NCBI GenBank assembly: GCA_027257055.1 | Contig: JAPVLO010000232.1 | Span: forward strand, 2,728,001-2,792,000 | Reading direction: 5' to 3' | DNA from: Cephalopachus bancanus | Lineage: Eukaryota; Chordata; Mammalia; Primates; Tarsiidae | Length of the DNA stretch: 64,000 nucleotides | Shown here: positions 12,077 to 22,720 of the stretch, piece after piece | Position numbering within the stretch: position 1 is the stretch's first letter | Layout of the letters: the number at the start of each line of letters is the position of its first letter | Notes under the pieces: model-generated | Database searches by the model: none | What the model saw: the letters and a program-made list of their open reading frames with translations, nothing else | What the model was told of the DNA's origin: nothing | Position numbers and translations under genes: made by a program

Positions 12077-12651
12077 TGTGAGGGGGGGTCAAAGAGTGGA
12101 ATTCATCTATAAAAAAATTATGTATTTATTCTTAATGTTTTCACTTCAGTCACCTTCAAAGTGCTCTGTGTTGGATGCAATACACCTGTCAAGACACTTT
12201 TCCACTGCTCAAAACCATTTTTGAACTCATCCGTTTGGATGTTTCCTTTAGTGCTTCTGCCTGTTTTTGTTTCCTCTTCCACATCAGCAAAACATTTCCC
12301 TTGGAGGACTTTTTTCATCCGCGGAAACAAATAAAGAGTGTCACTCAGGGCGAGATCAGGTGAATAGTGAGGATGGGGCCTGAGGATCATGCCATTTTGA
12401 TCAAAAACTGCTGAACAGGTGAGCTTATCCATCACCCATCATGAAATGGGCAAAGTGTTGAAAAAAATCTCCAAAAAAATCTCCACTGAAGCCGAACTCA
12501 GCCTCTTGCAACAATGCTAGCTGGTCCACGGATGCCGACGGGTTCCTAGAACACTCATCTAGTGGGGAAGCCTATATCATAAGGGGCTGCCCTCCAAATT
12601 ATGATTCTGCCCTCCAAATTATGATTCTCTATATGAGGGTCCTCCTCATAG
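12077..12651 (-). mobile_element. Mariner-derived element with internal deletion, copy 1
   Basis: The ends read TGTGAGGGGGGGTCAAAG (left) and GAGGGTCCTCCTCATA (right), imperfect terminal inverted repeats. On the minus strand the interior encodes the C-terminal part of a mariner transposase: HYSPDLALSD (the aspartate at the end of this motif corresponds to the third residue of the DDD catalytic set), then MKKVLQGK and FEQWK. The first two aspartates and the DNA-binding region are absent. The element is about 575 bp against about 1.3 kb for a full mariner. A 20-bp perfect tandem duplication lies at 12590-12629. Two further copies are in this window. It cannot move on its own. Confidence 0.8.
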
Positions 12652-12654
12652 AGA

Positions 12655-15085
12655 GAACTCTGTGCATCTCAACTGCAGTCTCCTTAACTTCCATCCAATC
12701 ACACAGTTCCTTCAAGTCCCCGATCTACGAGGACAAGTGGTGCCAGTGCAGCCTCAGACCTTCCTAACCCCGTGGTGGCCCTGAGCACACAAGAGTTGGT
12801 TCCGACACTACGCACGAGCGCGACTTCGGTGAGTTAAAGGTACACCACCACGTCAGGACGGGAAAAAGGAAGCAGGAGCTGAGAGACAGAGGAAGGGAAG
12901 CAGGTAATGGGTGGAAATGTGCCCAGGGGCTGGGGCGTGGGGCCAGATGTTCAGCTGGAGAAGAAGGATGATGCGCCAGAGGGGAAGTTGCTTCAAGGGG
13001 CCAAGGGTTCAAAAAAGAGATGGCAGAACTTAGGTCCTGGGCTCTAGCGCGCTTCAGTGGTGGTCTGACTTGGGGAAGCAGCCATCTTCCCAGCAAGTGA
13101 GGACAAGGTTCTGGCCACCTGCCACTACAATCACCACCAGAACCACGATGCTCAGCGCCACAGGTGCTGGAGGGCATAGTCCTAGTGAGAAACGAAGAGA
13201 CAAAGAGAGGCTGTGGGGCCATCTCAGGCAGCAGGTTAGGGGCAAGTAGGAAAGCACTGCCTGTCGCGTCCCTGAAACCGCCCCCCTCCCACAGCTTCCT
13301 CCCGCTTGGCTGCAGGACCCATGCTCCAGCATGAGTGCTCCGTGGAGTGAGGCTGGTGATGCAGGAGCGGTCCCAGAGGCGGGAGTCCTGTCGTTTCTTG
13401 GAGGGAGCCCCTCCCTCGGTGTTTCAGTTCAGCCAAGGCCTTGGAGGACTCTACTGTGAAGACTGGGGCAGCCTGTCATGGCTGAAGGCCTGTGTCCTCA
13501 GTGTGTCATCCCCAGCGCGTCGGGGCCTCGCACAGGCGGGCTGGGCCACAGGCATGGGGTCAAGTGAGGGTGTAGGAGGCAGGTTCACATTTGCTTTTCT
13601 AAACCACAAGGTTGAGGGATTGGAGTTGCTTTAGGAAGTTGGATCTGCTGCACTTCACAGGGTGCATTCAAGAGGGAAGTGCCTAGAGGCAGGAAACTGA
13701 GTCTCACTGCCCAGCATGCACATAGAGGCCTGAGCCAGGGCAGGGATGGAAGGAAGATCTGGATGACAGGCACCTGGCCAGGACAGGAGGTGGGACCACC
13801 TGCTCTCACAGCCTGCAGGCGACGCAACCCTCAGCCCGGGAGGAAGGCCACAGGTGGGGTCTGTGAAGGGGCCCATAGGCAACCTTGGATCAGATCATGT
13901 GACCTCTGGGAGTCACTCAGCCCCTTTCCTGATGGGCAAAATGAAGGTTGCAATACTTACCCCAAAAAGAGATGCTGAGGACTGCATATGACCGTCGATG
14001 TACATAGCATGCAGGAAGCACCTAGAACAATACCTGTCCCTCAGGATAGTCAAAGCACGCTGGCTTCCGCCATAGCCAGCCCCATCACTAGGAAAGTGAC
14101 TCCTCTTTCCTGCCAGCCCCAATCACTAGGAAAGGGAACCCTTCTTGAGGAGTAGGGCCTCCCCACAGAGACCTGAGTCAGGAGATACTCTGCCAGCCAC
14201 AGACTTCTCATCCATCACTGACTCCAAGTCTAAGTCTCTCCTTAGGTGAGCAGAGATCCTGCCTCCTTGAGGAAGGTTTCTCGCCCTGATCCTGTGGGGG
14301 TGGAGGCCTCTTGGTCTCCTCCTGCTCGTCCTCCAGATTCTCTCACATGTCTGCACAATCATGGACTCCAGAAGGCAGACGACAGGACTGAATGCTCAGG
14401 CCCCTTTGTCCTGAGCAAGGCTGGGCCTCTTCCACCCACTCAAGTGCACTTGAGTCTAGAAGAGCTGGCTCAGGGCTCCTCAGTGGCCCAGAAACAGAGC
14501 CCTTGTGTGGCAGTGGCCCCTAGCACAGCCCCAGTGACTTCCCTGCTGGTACCCTTGCCCCATGGAGACCTGGACTGAGCGTGAGCTAGATTCCGTGGTC
14601 AGCTTCTAGCAGACAGAATCGGCAACAGGGCTCGGCCATCACGTCTGAATCAGGTTCTGCCCAGGAAAGGCTGCTTCTCACTCAACTCTCCTATCGCTTC
14701 CTCCTTCTCTCAGCCCATGTTCTGAGAAGTCAGCTACCCTGCTGTGTGGCTGTGTAAGTTGCCCTTGTGGGGGGGCCTGTGTGACTTCTCCAGAGAGGCC
14801 CTGAGGCTGGCCAGCAGGGACACTGGAGGCTGAGCCTCCCTCATTCTGGCCTTGAGTCTTGAGACAATTGCAGCCTCAGCCAACACTTTGACAGTAGCCT
14901 GTGAGTAAGCCTGAGTCAGAGGGCCTGGCTAAGTGTGACCAGAGTCCTGACCCACGGAAACAGTCTGCAATCAGTGCCTCTAGGTTTTGGGGCAGTTTGC
15001 TGTACAGTAACAGACAGCTCACAAAGCTGTGTCCCCTGGGCCAGGATGGGAGGTGAGAAGTACATGTAGGAGACCTGGGAGAGCT
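12655..15085. other. Intronic sequence without a recognised gene
   Basis: GC-richer than its surroundings with several CpG-containing patches (12790-13570). Open frames of up to 152 residues occur on both strands without family resemblance. No promoter can be supported. Confidence 0.5.
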
Positions 15086-15089
15086 CTTA

Positions 15090-15413
<324 letters not shown>

Positions 15414-15424
15414 TCACCATGGAC

Positions 15425-16970
15425 TCGTCTATGAGTGAAAGCACCATGACATCACCAAGAAGCAGGCTCTGTGGCCACATCCCTGGACGTCTTCTAAGAA
15501 CAAACAGGGACTCTAAGCAGACCTCAATCAGAACCCCTGCTGGGGGCCTGTGACCCAACCCTCCTGCCTCGGCCTCTCCATCACAGTGGCAGGGAGGTCA
15601 TAGCATTGCTGGCTTTGAAGACCTCTAGCCCTGACCTCGCTGAGAGCCTTCCCTGGCGCTGACATCAAGACTCCATTCTTCTCCCATCTGGAGTCTGGCA
15701 GGCACAAGCCCCACCGAAGGGGACCACCAGTCGCTGGGGCTCACTTCCTTGTGTTGCCTCTGTGCTCCCCACCCCTGGCACATCATGTCTTTCATCCTTT
15801 CCCATCTTTGTTGTCTTGGTTACATGGCCAGACTCCTGATATGCTGCTCGTTTTCATTTTAATGATATGTTCTTGTAAAGCACAATATTTTACTTCAATT
15901 GCATGTGTCACTGGATAAATTCCTCCAGTGTGTCTGACATTTGTGGATCAGCTGACTGAATGCGCTCTATGATTTGGGGTGTTTCTGCCGCACTTTCTTC
16001 AATGTTAATGACTTTACATTTTAATTTATGATCAAGATCTTTCTATACCAATGTGTGTATACACACACACACACATATGATTCCAAAAAGTGGCACACGT
16101 ATAATACATCTTGAATTGGCAAAGCTAGTTTAACACAATCTCCTTAAATCCTGTGCACTAGTGGTGATCATTTGGAAGGTGGAATGACAAGTGTTCACGA
16201 GGTGCTGTTTACGGGAATCTCTACCTGGTGTCTCAGGAGGAAGCCAGAGGAGATTGCATCGGTGCCCAGCCACTGGCTGCAGCAGAAGCTTCACTATGAG
16301 AACGCCTGCCAGGCCTGTGCGGATCAGCTCCGAGGGACCCTGGAAGGTTCTCCAGGGCAGGGGGGTGGGCCCACGGACAGGAGCAGTGAGACAAGGGAAA
16401 GGGCAAGGAAATAGGACCCGTGAAAGTTTACTTATATCAAAGGGATAGCTGAGTGAGGGCTTCAAAGTGTCTGAGGCCCAGCAGAGGAGACCACAGCGAG
16501 GTGGAGGATGAATGGGTTGGCACGAGGAAAAATTGACCCAAGGGTCAGTCTTAGGTTTCCCAGGCCAGAAGGGCGAATGACAGAACACATCTTTCTGTCC
16601 CTGGTTAGACTAGAGATGTCTGTGTTTGTGTCGGGGGCTGGTACACTTGTGACTCCTCCACCTGAAACCTCTTCAGCCTCAGCCTCCCCTTCACATAAAA
16701 CCCACAGGGTAAGGTCTATGCAGTCTCAATATCTGCAAACGGGGAGTGGACAATGCAGACTAAACCCAGCAAACCCATGGACTTGTCCCATAATGGAAGG
16801 TGGTCAGCACCGATTCATCCTTATTCCTTCTCCCTTCTGCTTGTGCTTACACACACGCAAAGCCACAGCCAATGTTGGAGTGGAAATACAATGTTAGGGT
16901 AGAGGTACAAAAGGTACCTGACCCAGCCCAGCAATACACACATCCTCTGCCCTCCTGGCAAGCTCCCAGT
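15425..16970. other. Intronic sequence without a recognised gene
   Basis: Contains a short alternating run at about 16052-16078 (TGTGTGTATACACACACA). No gene or known repeat is recognised. Confidence 0.5.
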
Positions 16971-16974
16971 GACT

Positions 16975-17155
16975 TGGAGTTCCAACATTACATCTCTACC
17001 CCAACATGGTATCTCTTTACTCTAACACTGTTGTCTCCACTCCAACATTGCATCTCCACTCCAGCATTGTATCTCTATTCCAACATTGTCTCTCTATTTC
17101 AACATTGGATCTCTACCCCAACATTGCATTTCCACTCCAACATCATATCTCCATT
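16975..17155. repeat. Degenerate minisatellite, unit about 18-20 bp
   Basis: About nine decayed units built on a theme like CTCCACTCCAACATTGCAT (variants CTCTATTCCAACATTGTCT, CTCTACCCCAACATTGCAT). Units differ at several positions, so the array is old. Confidence 0.75.
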
Positions 17156-17159
17156 TAAT

Positions 17160-17865
17160 TTCCTGATACTCCCACGCCTCTGGGGAGCTTTATACAGCAT
17201 GAATTTGTTTTTAGTTAAAGTGGTTTCACTTTAACTAAAGTGAAATTCTACAAAGAATTCTCAGATACATTTAGAAAGTAGCAAGGTAGGGCTGTACTCT
17301 CTGATCTGATGTTGCTTTGTGTCCTAAGCACTGTGGAGACATGGCATCTGCTCCTGAGAAGCAGTAGAGGGAAGGCACCCAGCATAGGGTCTCCCTCCAC
17401 CCCACTCCTCTTCTAGCTGGTTCCCTTGTGGACCCGTGCTGGGGGCCTAAGGAACATGATCAAATTAATTTGGGACCAGGCTCAAGGAAAAAAAGAAGAA
17501 GAAGATTTAAAGAACCTGCATGGCAATTCCCTGTAAGAGTGATATGTGTGTTACGTGCTCCTATGGACCTCCCAGAGGCTGAGGTTGGTATGGACACATG
17601 CCCCAGGTGTGTGCCCACGACAGGCTGATGACAGTAGGCCAGCCTGCATTCTGTGTAGCCAACATACACATAGTGCTCAGCCTTGGTGTGAACAGTTTAA
17701 CCTAGCAAACCCACCCAGGAAAGATGCAGTCACAGAGTGAGAGGAGCAATCACACCTCAAGTGGAAGTTTATGATGTTTTGGTTCACAATGAACATGAGT
17801 CTCTCCCACTAATGCCAGGCAGTAACTCACTGCCGAAAGGCAGCCATGAAAAATTATTACCAAGT
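17160..17865. other. Intronic sequence without a recognised gene
   Basis: A small inverted repeat sits at 17209-17243 (AGTTAAAGTGG...CACTTTAACT). Nothing else is recognised. Confidence 0.5.
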
Positions 17866-18291
17866 AAAAGGAAAGCAGGGGGCAGAGGGAGAGAGAGAGA
17901 GAGAAGAGAGAGAGAGACAGGAGGGCTAGAAGGAGAGAGAGACAGAGATAGACACAGAAAAGGAGGGAGGAAGAGGAAAGGAGGGAGGTAAGGAGAGAAG
18001 GACAGAAAAACAGAGAGGGGAGACAGAGGAGGGAGAGAGAGACAGAGAGAGAGGAGGAGGGAGGGAGAGGATGAAGGGGGGAGAGAGAGATAGACATGGA
18101 GAAGGAGGGAAAGAGACAGGGAGGGAGGGAGGGGGAGAAAGACAGAGAGGAGAGACAAAGGGAGGGAGAGAGATAGAGACGGGGGAGAGAGAGGAAGAGA
18201 GACAGAGAGATGGGGGATAGAGGGAGAGAGACAAAGATAGATACAGAGAAGGAGGGAGGGAGGGAGAAAGGGACAGAGAGACAGAGAAGGG

Positions 18292-18325
<34 letters not shown>

Positions 18326-18345
18326 AGAAATGGAGAAAAGAAGAG
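17866..18345. repeat. Purine-rich GA/GGA tract of about 480 bp
   Basis: Almost all purine on the plus strand, with GAGA, GGAGGGAGG and GAGACAGAGA blocks, ending in a pure GA run at 18296-18322. The long Ser/Leu/Pro open frames on the minus strand are artefacts of this composition. Confidence 0.95.
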
Positions 18346-18626
18346 AGCAAGAGGCAGCAGGAATATTTGAGCAAAGAAATCTCATTCTTCTGAGATAGCA
18401 CCAACCTGGCTATCCCAACTAGGGTCAGAGGTTTTAGGTTTACTGAACCCTAAAGCAAGTCAGGAGGGTAAACACCTTGTGATTTTTACCTGCTGCTGAT
18501 GCTTTAACAGCCTGCAAGTTATGTGTAAGTTCCTAGACAGTTCCTCACCACTGTGGTGTTTATACACCTCATTTCTTGACCACACGTGCCTTTAGTGCTC
18601 ACCACAGGAAGACGCTGCCAATACCA

Positions 18627-18635
18627 CAAACACAC

Positions 18636-18687
<52 letters not shown>
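18627..18687. repeat. (AC)n microsatellite
   Basis: A nearly pure run of AC dinucleotides, about 25 units, following a short CACAAACACACAA lead-in. Confidence 0.97.
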
Positions 18688-18984
18688 AGAGAGCATGACA
18701 GACATCCAAATTGGTACTTTCCTCACCCCCTTCCCCCCTGCACTCATGTGATGTGTGCACTGAAGGTGTGAAATTATGGTCATCAAAGGCAAGGTTGCAA
18801 ATGATTGGGACCCGCACCGTTCAAACAAAATGGAAAATCAGTAATTTTGAGGGCGGCCCTAGACAGCTACATCTCAATCCTAGACCTCTGAAACCCACAG
18901 CAAACCCCCTTACTCCATGAGCCCCAACCCACCCCCTCCAGCCCCACTTCAAGTCTCTTGTCATGCTGCAAACAATCTTGAAGG

Positions 18985-19300
18985 TCCTTCATGCACACAG
19001 GAGATTATTACAGGGCTCAGAGAAGCCAACTCTGCAATTACGTGTGATTTCCATTTTGCTTACACCCTGGCCTCAGTTACTCACAAAACTTCCAGCAAAC
19101 CCCCACCCCACCCCCCACGGCCCCATAGCTTGTCAGGGCTGGGTCCCTGCCGAAAAGGTGACTGTGATTCTGATAACCTCTGGGAACAGCGAGTTGGAGT
19201 TATTGCAAGGGAACGGGCGTGGTGGTAGGGAATTCTATTGTTTAGAAAAAATAAACAAATGGGCCACTTTTGCTTTTTATTATTTCAAACAACACACTCA
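18985..19300. promoter_or_regulatory. Candidate conserved non-coding element
   Basis: Repeat-free, with homeobox-like GCAATTACGTGTG (about 19033), GAGATTATTACAGG (about 18999) and AT-rich GTTTAGAAAAAATAAACAAA (about 19239). A G/C-rich insert splits it. Suggested by texture only. Confidence 0.2.
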
Positions 19301-20060
19301 GTGGCCCAGCCTTCCTTTCCCAGTTCAGACTGTCCCCTGGGCCAGCTATGCTGAGTCTGCGGGACAAGAGCCGGGACTGAGCAAAACTATTTAAAAACTG
19401 CCACTTGGAGCCCATGGGGCAGAAAGTCTGATTTCCCTGATGGCCTGGCATCCCCAGGAGACCTGAGGGTTCATGCCCCACATGACCCTCCGCTCATGCC
19501 TTTCAAGTGTCTAAGTCTCGCCAGTCCACTACTGCTCTGGAAATTAGGCAGAATATCCCAGGCAGTTGAAACTAACTGTCCTGAGACCCACCTCAGTAAG
19601 AGATGGAGATTTCTGGCCTGAGGTTCATGAGCCTGGCCTCCTGGGTGGGTGTGGCACGTTGCTTGGCGTTGCCATCTGGTTGACCTCTGGGCTCTGCCCT
19701 CTCTGCCCCAGGGCACTAGTTTCTGAGCACTTCACTGGCCCAGGCTCCTGGGTGTTCTTTTCCCACACTCAGCGAGACAGGCTGCACCTGACTGTTGTCA
19801 GGGGACTGGCGTGCACAGGCTAGAGAGTGCCACTGTCTACCCCTAGCCACTCCCACACCAATCTTGCAAATATATAATTCATCTGTCTTGGGCTTACAAG
19901 GCAGCCATGCCCAGGAAACACATCCTCCCCTCCCCCTCAAAGGAAAATAACTATCTGGTTTTGTTATGTGCACTGAACTCTTAGTGTTTATTTCAGTGAC
20001 ACCATTTACTGTCCAACCAGCTCAGAAAATAACCCCGGCCCCCCAACAACAACAAAAATT
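19300..20060. other. Intronic sequence without a recognised gene
   Basis: No repeat family or gene recognised. An AATAAA-type signal on the minus strand (TTTATT at about 19987) is the first clear one downstream of exon 3 in the coding direction. Confidence 0.4.
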
Positions 20061-20062
20061 CA

Positions 20063-20362
20063 GGCCAAGTGCAGCGCTTAAGTCTATAATCCCAGTGATT
20101 TGGGAGGTTGAGGTGTGAGGATTGCTTGAGGCAAGGAGCTCAAGATCAGCCCAAGCAACATAGTGAGATAGTAAGACCCTGTCTCCATAAAATATTCTAA
20201 AAGTAGCCAGGCATGATAATATGCACCTGTAGTTCCAGCTTTCCAGAGGCTGAGGCAGGAGGATCATTTGAGCCCAGGAGTTCAAGGCTGCAGTGAACTA
20301 CGATTGTGCCACTGCACTCCAGCCTGGGTGACAGAGGAAGACTCTATCTCTCTATACAAAAT
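20063..20362 (+). mobile_element. AluJ-like, plus orientation
   Basis: Starts GGCCAAGTGCAGCGCTTAAG and carries both monomers (second monomer contains GCCACTGCACTCCAGCCTGG). It is strongly diverged, its tail has decayed, and no clear target duplication remains. Confidence 0.9.
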
Positions 20363-20364
20363 GA

Positions 20365-22183
20365 AAACATCCTCATCCAGGGTCTACTCTGCCTTGCCAG
20401 CAAGTAAATGACACTCTAGCCACTGGCAGGAAATTCGGAGATTCGGGATCTTGAGGGCGGTAGAAGTTGGGTCTGCACTGCCCTGAGTGCTGGCTTACTG
20501 GAAAAGTGCTACAGCACCTTGCTGCTGGCTTCCATACTTTCACATCCACTCACTACAAGGGAAGCAGGTCTCAAGGTATGAATTGTAGACAGCACTGCCA
20601 CTGGCATTAAAACCCACTTTTCCAGCAAACCAGACCCATCAAGTGCCAATGAGTCATTGAGCCACCTGAACTGGCAGAAGCGCTCCCAAGGTCCCCTCCA
20701 GAAACCTCATGCATTCCTCCATGGTGGAGATCAGGGCATGTTAGACACCATTCCAGCAAGTGTGGCCCTCTAATCTTCTCACCCACCAAAGTGGGGAGCC
20801 ACAGACAGGGAGGGGAAGGTGTGGAAGTTGACCAGAATTCCCAGCAGCAACCGGGGGACATGTGACCAGGGGCACAGAGGAAGCCCCAGGGAGGCCACGA
20901 TAGATGGACACAGGAGCCACATGGGGACAACAGGCCACACCCCACAGTGTCTTTTCATGGACGTCCACGAAACTCTGTTTAACACAAGAGCAAAACTCAC
21001 AGCAGGGAGTCTGAGAAAGAAAAGCTGCAGTGACGTTCACCCTGTTCTTTGCAAGAAGGCAGGGAGCCAAGAGATACTTTTCTCAAGGATGTGTAGACAA
21101 TGCTTGGATTGCTTTTCAGCTGTGTGCTCCAGTTAGGTGGCTGCCACTTTCTGGGCAGCACTAAGCGCATGGCACATGGTAAGTAACATCCCGCAGAGCA
21201 TCATGGCATCTCAGCAGACCACGCAGTTTCTTTCCCAGATGCTGCCCACAGCATTACTCTACACACACAGCGTTCTCGCCTCCCGCCCTCCACACTTTTA
21301 CATTCCCAACCCACAACACATTCCACAGAGACGTCAAATCACAAACAGCACAGCAGGGTTTAACACAGACACAGTCCTCCAGACATACACAGAATGTCTC
21401 CACGTGACCATCTGGAACCAATGCCCAGAAATACAGCAAAGGGCCAGGAAGGACCAAGGCTCAGTCTCCCTCAGGCAGAGCCTCTACTCAGTCTGAATCA
21501 CTCCACGTCCAGAGAATTCCAAGAGAAACCGAGATAAGGCAGACAGGAGCTTCCCAGAGAGTCACCAGTGTTTCCCGGGAGAGGACTGAAGTGTGGTTTT
21601 GGCCAACAGAAAGTAGAATCTCCTGCCACCATCTCAGAAATACATTAGCCTGACTGAGGAGGGCATGCCACAGGCCAGCTCCAACTCAGGAGACGAGAAG
21701 CCGAGCACAGAGCACTCCACTCAGCATGACTGACAAGCCAAGATCACCCCGGGCCCACACCCTGCCAGCCTGCAGAGAATGCAGAGGAGTGGTCAGGGCC
21801 CACTGCAAACTGCTCCACCCTCTGAAGCCATGTCTATGCCCCCACCACACCCGTGGTGTCCTCGTCCTGCAACTTGGCTCTGAGCTCTATCACCAATTCT
21901 CACAGGTCTGCATGTTCCTCCATCTATTCCCTGAGTGGCATCCAGAAGAGCTGGCACAAGGGGCAGGAATGTCCCTTCCTCCTGCCCACCTTCCCCAGCC
22001 ACACAGATGCCAAAACGCCTCGCCTAAGGACACAAGCCCAAGTTGAACCACTTGCACCACCTAGAGCAACCAGCGAGGCCCAGCTGATCCCTCCCATGCA
22101 CACACCACTCTCAGGAAGAGACACATCCACACCCTCAACAATCTTGGTACAGAGGCAGAGAAGGACACAGCAACAATCATGAC
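20365..22183. other. Intronic sequence without a recognised gene
   Basis: No recognisable repeat. Open frames of about 105-119 residues occur on both strands without family resemblance. No poly(A) signal is seen close behind exon 3 here. Confidence 0.45.
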
Positions 22184-22315
22184 TCAACAGCTGCACACCT
22201 CCCGTGTGCAAACCCGTTTCTCCAGCCCACGGCCCATGGTGGTAGAGAGGGCAAGAAACTCCCCACCCCAGCAGGACAGACTGTCTTCACAACAACTGTG
22301 AGGGCTACTCCGCAC

Positions 22316-22321
22316 TCCTAC
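22316..22321 (-). other. PLXNA4: Splice donor of PLXNA4 exon 3
   Basis: The minus strand reads AAGAAG then GTAGGA. The GT is present but +4 to +6 fit the consensus only partly, so this donor is weaker than that of exon 2. The position agrees with where plexin-A4 exon 3 should end (after the KLKK residues). Confidence 0.85.
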
Positions 22322-22504
22322 CTTCTTCAACTTGCCGCTCTTGGTGCCCACAAAGGCCAGAGAGTGGTTCTTGTAGACGTACGCGATGACAGAAGTCATG
22401 CGGTCCCTGTCCTCCGTGAAGACAGGAACGCCTCGCACCATGTCGGACACTCCCAGGGGGGCGTTCATGTCCAGGCCGCAGAAGTTATCATCAATAGTTA
22501 AGAG
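22322..22504 (-). CDS. PLXNA4: Plexin-A4, exon 3: sema domain continuation, residues 396-456
   Basis: The 183-bp exon encodes 61 codons, from [16 protein letters not shown] to GTKSGKLKK, continuing the sema beta-propeller with no gap after exon 2. It is a multiple of three and flanked by phase-0 introns. One cysteine lies at residue 404, and a sequon (NHS) is in the YKNHSLAF segment at about 441-443. The acceptor is TTTCAG before CTC and the donor is AAG followed by GTAGGA, which is weaker than consensus. By comparison with plexin-A4 as I know it, the next exon should begin IRVDGP; I do not find it in this window, so it lies further left. If the donor is not used, the frame continues for 45 codons and stops at 22184 (see findings). 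Confidence 0.96.
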
Positions 22505-22518
22505 CTGAAAACAGAAAA
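22505..22518 (-). other. PLXNA4: Splice acceptor of PLXNA4 exon 3
   Basis: The minus strand reads TTCTGTTTTCAG just before CTC TTA ACT, the first codons of exon 3. The pyrimidine tract is strong and the protein frame confirms the site. Confidence 0.93.
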
Positions 22519-22614
22519 AGAGAAAGATCAGAGGGCACAATCAGAGCAGCTGGCGGAGGTGTGGAGCCAGGGAGCAAGCATTAGAAGAACCCTTAGAGAC
22601 AGCCATCTGGTGCA

Positions 22615-22720
22615 GCTCCCTCCTTTTTTAAATGACAAACTCAGTCCCAGAGAAAAGAGGTGACCTGTGAAGAGTCACCTGTGCAGACAGCTGCAGGAAC
22701 ACAGTCAAGAGCACAGACCC
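22615..22720 (-). repeat. MIR/L2-like relic
   Basis: TTTTTAAATGACAAACTCAG followed by CCCAGAGAAAAGAGGTGACC is the common decayed form of the MIR core in reverse orientation. Confidence 0.5.

Noticed and set aside
12118..12435. Possible domesticated transposase gene
   Set aside because: Only the C-terminal end of the transposase remains, other copies are broken, and no splice or start context suggests use.
16975..17155. Tandem units considered as a CRISPR-like array
   Set aside because: Units are contiguous and degenerate with no spacers, and this is a primate genome.
17750..18404. Ser/Leu/Pro-rich open frames of over 200 residues
   Set aside because: Produced by the GA purine tract.
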